In this document: in pieces, positions 9,197 through 14,313 of the stretch
How positions within the stretch are numbered: position 1 is the first letter of the stretch
Layout: each line of letters opens with the position of its first letter
Assembly (NCBI GenBank): GCA_050248375.1
Contig: JBFWSL010000063.1
Coordinates: forward strand, 1 to 14,313
Reading direction: 5' to 3'
DNA length: 14,313 nt
Source: JAYZVT01 sp050248375
GTDB lineage: Bacteria; Pseudomonadota; Alphaproteobacteria; Rhizobiales; Methyloligellaceae
Position numbers and translations under genes: made by a program
The notes under the pieces: model-generated
Database searches by the model: none
Told to the model about the DNA's origin: nothing
What the model saw: the letters and a program-made list of their open reading frames with translations, nothing else

Positions 9197-10657
9197 ATGG
9201 CCAAGGCAGCGAAATCCACTTCGGGCAAGACCGCCGGACGCGTGCGGCAGGTGATGGGCGCCGTCGTCGACGTGCAGTTCGACGGACACCTCCCCGCCAT
9301 CCTCAACGCGCTGGAGACCGAAAACCAGGGCAACCGTCTCGTGCTCGAGGTGGCGCAGCATCTGGGCGAGAACACCGTGCGCACCATCGCCATGGACTCC
9401 ACCGAGGGCCTCGTGCGCGGCCAGAAGGTGATGGACACGGGCGACGCCATCGAGGTGCCGGTGGGCGACGAGACCCTGGGGCGCATCATGAACGTCATCG
9501 GCGAGCCGGTGGACGAGGCGGGCCCGATCAAGACCAAGGCGAAGCGCGCCATCCACCAGGCGGCGCCGGAGTTCATCGACCAGTCCACCGAGTCCGAGAT
9601 TCTCGTCACCGGCATCAAGGTCGTGGACCTGCTGGCGCCCTACGCCAAGGGCGGCAAGATCGGCCTGTTCGGCGGCGCGGGCGTGGGCAAGACCGTGCTG
9701 ATCATGGAACTGATCAACAACATCGCGAAAGGCCACGGCGGTTATTCCGTATTCGCCGGCGTCGGCGAGCGCACCCGCGAGGGCAACGACCTCTATCACG
9801 AGATGATCGACTCCGGCGTGAACAAGAACCCCCAGAAGAACAAGGGCTCCGCCGCCGGCTCCAAATGCGCGCTGGTGTACGGACAGATGAACGAGCCGCC
9901 CGGAGCGCGCGCGCGCGTGGCGCTGTCCGGCCTCACGGTGGCGGAGCATTTCCGCGACCAGGGCCAGGACGTGCTGTTCTTCGTGGACAACATCTTCCGC
10001 TTCACCCAGGCGGGCTCGGAAGTGTCGGCCCTGCTCGGCCGTATCCCGTCGGCGGTGGGCTACCAGCCGACGCTTGCGACCGACATGGGCGCGCTGCAGG
10101 AGCGCATCACCTCCACATCCAAGGGCTCCGTCACCTCGGTGCAGGCCATCTACGTGCCGGCCGACGACCTGACCGACCCGGCGCCGGCCACCTCCTTCGC
10201 CCATCTGGACGCCACGACCGTGCTGTCGCGCGCCATCGCGGAGAAGGGCATCTATCCGGCGGTGGACCCGCTCGACTCGACCAGCCGCGTGCTGGAGCCG
10301 CGGGTCGTGGGCGAGGAGCATTACGCCGTCGCCCGCCGGGTGCAGGAAATCCTGCAGCGCTACAAGGCGCTCCAGGACATCATCGCCATCCTGGGCATGG
10401 ACGAACTCTCCGAAGAGGACAAGCTGACGGTGGCGCGCGCGCGCAAGATCGAGCGCTTCCTCAGCCAGCCTTTCCATGTGGCCGAGGTGTTCACCGGCGC
10501 CCCCGGCGTGCTGGTGGACCTGAAGGACACCATCAAGGGCTTCAAGGGCCTTTGCGAGGGCGAGTACGACCACCTGCCGGAGCAGGCCTTCTACATGGTC
10601 GGCACCATCGACGAGGCGATGAAGAAAGCGCAGAAGCTGGCGGCGGAAGCGGCCTGA
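9197..10657 (+). CDS. atpD: F1F0 ATP synthase subunit beta (catalytic)
   Basis: A 486-residue catalytic subunit that makes ATP at the alpha/beta interface. A short Lys/Ala-rich N-terminus (MAKAAKSTSGK) precedes the beta-barrel (RVRQVMGAVVDVQF). Walker A is GGAGVGKT (159-166). The catalytic glutamate lies in GERTREGNDLY (190-200), with FFVDNIFRF as Walker B. PAVDPLDSTS is the family signature, and the DELSEED lever (DELSEEDKL) is intact. A short insertion, NPQKNKGSAAGSK (about 209-221), comes before CALVYGQMNEPPGAR; insertions of this type are known in alphaproteobacterial and mitochondrial-like beta subunits. AGAGG (9185-9189) lies 7 nt before the ATG. Confidence 0.98.
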   Translation: MAKAAKSTSGKTAGRVRQVMGAVVDVQFDGHLPAILNALETENQGNRLVLEVAQHLGENTVRTIAMDSTEGLVRGQKVMDTGDAIEVPVGDETLGRIMNVIGEPVDEAGPIKTKAKRAIHQAAPEFIDQSTESEILVTGIKVVDLLAPYAKGGKIGLFGGAGVGKTVLIMELINNIAKGHGGYSVFAGVGERTREGNDLYHEMIDSGVNKNPQKNKGSAAGSKCALVYGQMNEPPGARARVALSGLTVAEHFRDQGQDVLFFVDNIFRFTQAGSEVSALLGRIPSAVGYQPTLATDMGALQERITSTSKGSVTSVQAIYVPADDLTDPAPATSFAHLDATTVLSRAIAEKGIYPAVDPLDSTSRVLEPRVVGEEHYAVARRVQEILQRYKALQDIIAILGMDELSEEDKLTVARARKIERFLSQPFHVAEVFTGAPGVLVDLKDTIKGFKGLCEGEYDHLPEQAFYMVGTIDEAMKKAQKLAAEAA

Positions 10658-10681
10658 GCCTGAACGCACGGAACCGGAACC

Positions 10682-11089
10682 ATGGCCGACACCTTTCAGT
10701 TCGAGCTGGTCTCGCCGGAGCGGCTGCTGATCTCGCAGCCCGCGCGGAGCGTCGTGGTGCCGGGATCGGAGGGCGATTTCCAGGTGCTGCCCAACCATGC
10801 GCCGGTGCTCTCGACCCTGCGTCCGGGGCTGCTGGACGTGGTGCTCGAGGGGGGCGAGGAGCGGCGGATCTTCGTGCGTGGCGGTTTCGCGGAAGCGGGG
10901 CCGGAGACGCTGACGGTCCTGGCCGAGCTCGCCGTCGACGCGAAGGACCTCGATGCGGCGGCGCTGGGCCAGCACATCAAGAACGCCGAGGAAGACGTCA
11001 CCGACGCCAAGGACGATGCCGCGCGAGACCGCGCGCAGCAGACGCTCGACCAGCTCCGGCTGATCCGGGATACCCTGAAACTCGGCTGA
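10682..11089 (+). CDS. atpC: F1F0 ATP synthase subunit epsilon
   Basis: A 135-residue rotor-stalk subunit that regulates ATP hydrolysis. The N-terminal beta-sandwich (1-85) has the family pattern GSEGDFQVLPNHAPVLSTL (28-46). A helical C-terminal hairpin follows (about 88-135), rich in Ala, Asp and Arg and ending QTLDQLRLIRDTLKLG. It begins 24 nt after atpD with only a weak GGAA before the ATG. It is the last gene of the operon, and a pair of perfect hairpins lies just downstream. No zeta-subunit gene follows, though alphaproteobacterial zeta is usually elsewhere in the genome. Confidence 0.95.
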   Translation: MADTFQFELVSPERLLISQPARSVVVPGSEGDFQVLPNHAPVLSTLRPGLLDVVLEGGEERRIFVRGGFAEAGPETLTVLAELAVDAKDLDAAALGQHIKNAEEDVTDAKDDAARDRAQQTLDQLRLIRDTLKLG

Positions 11090-11103
11090 TTTCCCTGTAT
11101 TTT

Positions 11104-11152
11104 CCGGAATCTGCGGGATTCCGGCCACACTTGCCGGGGAACTTCCGGCAAG
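11104..11152 (+). terminator. Tandem hairpins downstream of the ATP synthase operon
   Basis: Two perfect 8-bp stems lie 5 bp apart. The first is CCGGAATC (11104-11111) and GATTCCGG (11117-11124) with a TGCGG loop. The second is CTTGCCGG (11130-11137) and CCGGCAAG (11145-11152) with a 7-nt loop. The first stem begins 14 nt after the atpC stop. Neither is followed by a T-run, so they may stabilise the 3' end or aid Rho-dependent or imperfect termination rather than act as a classical terminator. Confidence 0.5.
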
Positions 11153-11213
11153 CGTCCCCGCCGGGCTGGAGAGGCCGGGCTTAAACCCCTAATCTGCGGA
11201 CTGGCTGCCGGAG

Positions 11214-11258
11214 CGCCCGGCGCGCGAAGGCGACCGCGCGCGGGGAGGGCGCCGGGCG
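11214..11258 (+). promoter_or_regulatory. Strong GC inverted repeat before the first RND gene
   Basis: CGCCCGGCGC (11214-11223) and GCGCCGGGCG (11249-11258) are perfect 10-bp arms around 25 nt, ending 25 nt before the ATG. As RNA this would be a very stable stem in the leader; as DNA it could be a repressor site or a terminator for read-through from atp. No convincing promoter hexamers were found in 11090-11283. Confidence 0.45.
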
Positions 11259-11283
11259 TATCGGGGGAAGCAGGCATCGCGAG

Positions 11284-13626
11284 ATGCAGCATCAGAGCAC
11301 AGAAGACCAACTCGCCAGCGGTTCGCGGCTTACCTTCGGGTTCGAGCGCATCGGGCTGATCTCGCTGAGGTGGCCCGTGCTCACTGCCATGCTGGTGCTG
11401 GCGATGACGCTCGCGGCCGCCTATGGCTACAGCCGCATCAAGGTGGACGACTCGCTGAGCGAGCTGTTCCGCACCGACACGCCGGCTTTCCACGACTATC
11501 AGGAGATGTCGGAGCGGTTTCCCTCCAGCGAGTTCGACGTCCTGATCGTCGTCGAGGGACCGACGCTGCTGGAGCGCGCGAATATCGAGAAGCTGCGCGA
11601 CGTCGTCATCAACCTGAATTTCCTGACCAGCATGAAGGGGCTGGTGTCCCTGTTCTCCGCGCGGCAGCCGCCCAAACCCGGCGTGGTGCCGCCGGCGCTG
11701 TTTCCGGCGGAGCTGCCCACGGGCGAGGCCTATGACGAGTTCATCCAGAAGGTCCGCGGCAACGAGATCATCAAGGGCAAGCTGCTGTCCGACGACGGCA
11801 CGCTGGCGCTGATCGTGCTGGCGCTCGACCCCAAGGTGGTGGCCGGCGAGGGGCTTGGCGCGGCGGTGGACGAAATCCGCAAGGAGTTCGACGCGCTGAA
11901 CGACACCGGGCTCAGGGTGCGGCTGTCCGGCGCGCCGGTGATGCAGCAGGAGATCCGCGACGCGGTGGAGCATGACCGGCTGATCTACAACGGGCTCGGC
12001 TTCGCGCTGGGAACCATCATCGCCATCATTTTCTTCCGGCGGGTCTCCTTGATGGTCATCGCGGCCACGCCGCCGATCGTCGCCATCTTCTGGTCGCTGG
12101 GGACCTTCGGGCTGATCGAGTTCAAGCTCAACCTGTTCCTCAACGTGATGTCGCCGCTGGTGATGGTGCTCGGCTTCTCCGACTCCATGCAGCTCACCTT
12201 CGCGATCAGGGACAGACTGATCGCGGGCTATTCGCGGCGCGAGGCCATACGCTACGCGCTGCTGGTGGTGGGGCCTGCCTGCGTGTTGTCCTCGGCGACG
12301 GCGGCGGCCTCGTTCATCACGCTGTTCGCGTCGGATTCCTCGCTGATCCGGACCTTCGGCGCGGCGGGGGCCATCTCGACGCTGATCGCCTATATCGCCT
12401 CCATCGTTCTGGTGCCGCTCATCGCCACCTTCCTGCTGCGCGACGACGGGTCGCTCGGAGAGCGGCTGAAGGTGCGCGACCCGGGAATTTCCGCCCTGAA
12501 GACCCTGGCCGGCTGGATCGCCGTGCAGACGACGCGGCGGCCGGCGCTGTTCTTCACGCTTGGCCTCATCTGCGTCGTGGGCTTCGGCTCCGTCTATCTT
12601 TCGCTCAGCCCGCGCTACCGGCTGGCTGACCAGGTGCCGGACCGGCAGGAGGCGGTGGCGGCGAGCAGCAGCCTGGACCTGAAGCTGACGGGCGCCAACC
12701 CGCTCGAAGTCATGGTGGAGTGGCCGCAGGGGCGAGCCCTCTATGACGACGAGGTCATCGAAGTCATCGGCAAGGTGCACAAGGCTCTGGAGACCCAGAA
12801 GGGGGTCGGCAACGTCTGGTCGGTGGAGACGCTGAAGCGCTGGCTGATCGAGAGCGGCGATTACTCGCTCGCGGTGCTCAAGGAGTATATCGACGTGCTG
12901 CCGGAGCATCTCGTCGGGCGCTTCATCAACTTCAAGTTCCATTCGGCGCTTGTAAGCGGCCGCATTCCCGACATCGACGCCTCGGAAATCCTGCCCGTGA
13001 TCGAGCATCTCGACCGGGAACTGCAGGGCGTGCGCGAGGCGCATCCCGGCTTCCGCATCGTGGCCACGGGCCTCGCGGCGGTGGCTGCGCGCAACAGCGC
13101 CAGCATGATCGAGAACCTGAATACCGGGCTGACCATCGAGATGCTGTTCATCTCGGCCTGTCTCGGCCTGGTCTTCCGTTCGGCGCTGGTGGCGGCGGTG
13201 AGCCTGCTGCCCAACCTGTTCCCGATATTCACCGCAGGCGCCTTCCTGGCGGCGACGGGGGCCGGGCTGCAGTTCGCCAGCATCATCGCGTTGACGATCG
13301 CCTTCGGATTGGCGCTCAACGCGGCTGTGCACTATTTCAACCGCCTGCGGCTGGAACAGAAGGAGGGCGAGGATCCGGCCCTCGGCGTGGTGCGGGCGAC
13401 GGTGCTGATCGGTCCGGCGCTGATGCTGACCACCATGGTGCTCGTGATCGGCCTTGGAGTGACCATCTTCTCCGGGCTCCCCTCGCTCAGGACTTTCGGG
13501 GAACTGACCGCGCTGGCGCTGGTTGCGGGCCTGATCGGCGATCTGTTCATCCTGCCGGCGACGATCCTGCTGGCGCAGCGCGGCCTGGCCTTCCTGCGGC
13601 GCAACCGGCGAGCCCTTACCGATTGA
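11284..13626 (+). CDS. RND/MMPL-superfamily exporter (COG1033-like), complete
   Basis: 780 residues with the two-fold RND layout: a first membrane helix (about 30-49), a large periplasmic loop (50-230), a block of five helices (about 235-385), a helix at about 420-442, a second periplasmic loop (443-610) and a final five-helix block (about 615-765). The first block carries LGFSDSMQLTFAIRDR with Asp300, matching the G-[IF]-[AS]-D motif of Patched/MMPL-like exporters, where the acid serves proton coupling. The equivalent position in the second half, FGLALNAAVHYFNR, has Asn679 and Ala680 where relatives often have Asp. The substrate is unknown; relatives move lipids, hopanoids or other hydrophobic molecules, and no adaptor gene lies beside it. 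GCAGG lies 9 nt before the ATG. A close paralogue follows in tandem. Confidence 0.88.
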   Translation: MQHQSTEDQLASGSRLTFGFERIGLISLRWPVLTAMLVLAMTLAAAYGYSRIKVDDSLSELFRTDTPAFHDYQEMSERFPSSEFDVLIVVEGPTLLERANIEKLRDVVINLNFLTSMKGLVSLFSARQPPKPGVVPPALFPAELPTGEAYDEFIQKVRGNEIIKGKLLSDDGTLALIVLALDPKVVAGEGLGAAVDEIRKEFDALNDTGLRVRLSGAPVMQQEIRDAVEHDRLIYNGLGFALGTIIAIIFFRRVSLMVIAATPPIVAIFWSLGTFGLIEFKLNLFLNVMSPLVMVLGFSDSMQLTFAIRDRLIAGYSRREAIRYALLVVGPACVLSSATAAASFITLFASDSSLIRTFGAAGAISTLIAYIASIVLVPLIATFLLRDDGSLGERLKVRDPGISALKTLAGWIAVQTTRRPALFFTLGLICVVGFGSVYLSLSPRYRLADQVPDRQEAVAASSSLDLKLTGANPLEVMVEWPQGRALYDDEVIEVIGKVHKALETQKGVGNVWSVETLKRWLIESGDYSLAVLKEYIDVLPEHLVGRFINFKFHSALVSGRIPDIDASEILPVIEHLDRELQGVREAHPGFRIVATGLAAVAARNSASMIENLNTGLTIEMLFISACLGLVFRSALVAAVSLLPNLFPIFTAGAFLAATGAGLQFASIIALTIAFGLALNAAVHYFNRLRLEQKEGEDPALGVVRATVLIGPALMLTTMVLVIGLGVTIFSGLPSLRTFGELTALALVAGLIGDLFILPATILLAQRGLAFLRRNRRALTD

Positions 13627-13631
13627 GACTC

Positions 13632-13652
13632 CGGCAGGAATTCAGCCTGCCG
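13632..13652 (+). terminator. Hairpin between the two RND genes
   Basis: CGGCAGG (13632-13638), loop AATTCAG, CCTGCCG (13646-13652): a perfect 7-bp stem starting 5 nt after the first RND stop. No T-run follows. It may partially terminate or set the 3' end so that the second gene is expressed at a different level. The remaining bases before the second RND start (13653-13741) hold nothing I recognise. Confidence 0.35.
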
Positions 13653-13741
13653 CTTGATGCAGATCAGTCCCGGAGCAGTTGGCCTGCGCCAGAATCATGG
13701 TTTGCGGACAGCCAGGCAAGGCAAGCGAATACGAGAGTTCC

Positions 13742-14313
13742 ATGCAGAAGAAGACCGACAATCCCACCGGCCGGAAGTCCCTGACCTTCGGCGTGGAGCG
13801 GCTTGGCCTGGTGCCCCTGCATCTGCCCTGGGTCACGGCCATCCTGCTGGCCGCGGTCACCATGCTGGCGGTGTGGGGCACGACCCGGCTCAGCGTGGAC
13901 GATTCGCTCAGCGAGCTGTTCCGCACGAACACGGCGGAGTTTCATGACTACGAGCTGATGTCGGAGCGCTTCCCCTCCAGCGAGTACGACGTGATGGTGG
14001 TCGTGCAGGGCGGGGACCTGCTCAAGCGGGAATCGATCAACGCCCTGCGCGACATGGTCATCGAGCTCCAGTTCGTGCGGGACCTGAAGGGGCTGGTCTC
14101 GCTGTTTTCCGCCCGCTATCCGCCCCGCACGGGCGGTGTGCCGCCGCCGCTGTTTCCCGCCGAACTGCCGGAAGGAGAGGCTTACGACGAGCTGATCAAG
14201 GCGGTGCGGGACAACGAGATCATCGCCGGCAAGCTGCTGTCGGACGACGGCGAACTCGCGCTCATCGTCGTGGCGCTCGACCGCGAGGCGGTGTCGGGCC
14301 CGAGGTTGCGCGA
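13742..14313 (+). CDS. RND/MMPL-superfamily exporter, tandem paralogue, partial
   Basis: The first 190 residues of a second exporter, cut by the right edge. A cytoplasmic start (MQKKTDNPTGRK) leads to a first membrane helix (about 29-48, WVTAILLAAVTMLAVWG) and most of the first periplasmic loop. From VDDSLSELFRT onward it aligns without gaps to the upstream protein; by my count 93 of 129 positions are identical (about 72 %). Identical blocks include MSERFPSSE, KGLVSLFSAR and LFPAELP. The extreme N-terminus is much less alike, except FG-ER-GL. The ATG has only a weak GAGAG upstream, and the 115-bp gap to the first copy contains a hairpin. Gene duplication is the simplest origin. Whether the two proteins pair or act on different substrates cannot be told from here. 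Confidence 0.87.
   Translation, partial: MQKKTDNPTGRKSLTFGVERLGLVPLHLPWVTAILLAAVTMLAVWGTTRLSVDDSLSELFRTNTAEFHDYELMSERFPSSEYDVMVVVQGGDLLKRESINALRDMVIELQFVRDLKGLVSLFSARYPPRTGGVPPPLFPAELPEGEAYDELIKAVRDNEIIAGKLLSDDGELALIVVALDREAVSGPRLR

Noticed and set aside
10696..13332. Very long open frame (878 codons) on the minus strand opposite atpC and the RND gene
   Set aside because: It lies antisense to two clearly conserved genes. Its translation is Arg/His/Gln-rich with no domain, as expected when GC-rich codon bias removes stop codons from the opposite strand.

Overview
The window is GC-rich chromosomal DNA, about two-thirds G+C by eye, from an alphaproteobacterium. The clearest evidence is a complete F1-only ATP synthase operon in the order atpH-atpA-atpG-atpD-atpC with no F0 genes beside it. 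Splitting F1 and F0 into separate loci is typical of Alphaproteobacteria. priA directly upstream, with a small transaldolase and xerC divergent from it, fits the same class. The beta subunit also carries a short insertion (around residues 209-221) of the kind known from alphaproteobacterial AtpD. I cannot name a genus from the sequence alone.

Layout. (1) 1-1515, minus strand: a TetR-family regulator followed 3 nt later by a lipoprotein-type HlyD/YbhG-like membrane fusion protein that runs off the left edge. A perfect 14-bp palindrome sits exactly inside the 17-bp spacer of a good sigma70-type promoter in front of the regulator, so the pair looks like an autorepressed efflux operon. The promoter is so close to the ATG that the message is probably leaderless. 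(2) 1516-1909: a non-coding stretch with a cluster of GC-rich REP-like palindromes. (3) 1910-3532, minus strand: xerC and, upstream of it, a transaldolase of the TalC/FSA family, probably co-transcribed. (4) 3533-3605: a 73-bp divergent promoter region with a back-to-back -10-like element and a short inverted repeat. (5) 3606-5804, plus strand: priA, the replication-restart helicase. (6) 5805-6152: a gene-free leader before the ATP synthase operon. (7) 6153-11089: atpHAGDC, tightly packed. (8) 11090-11283: a gap with several perfect hairpins. (9) 11284-14313: two tandem paralogous RND/MMPL-type exporters. The first is complete (780 aa); the second is cut by the right edge.

Functionally the window is mostly conserved housekeeping: chromosome dimer resolution, replication restart, pentose phosphate metabolism and oxidative phosphorylation. 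Two transport loci of unknown substrate flank it. I see no tRNA, rRNA, CRISPR array, insertion sequence or phage gene. The least-explained part is the tandem RND pair. The two proteins are about 72 % identical over an ungapped 129-residue stretch, and the complete one keeps an acidic residue in only one of its two pseudo-symmetric membrane halves.
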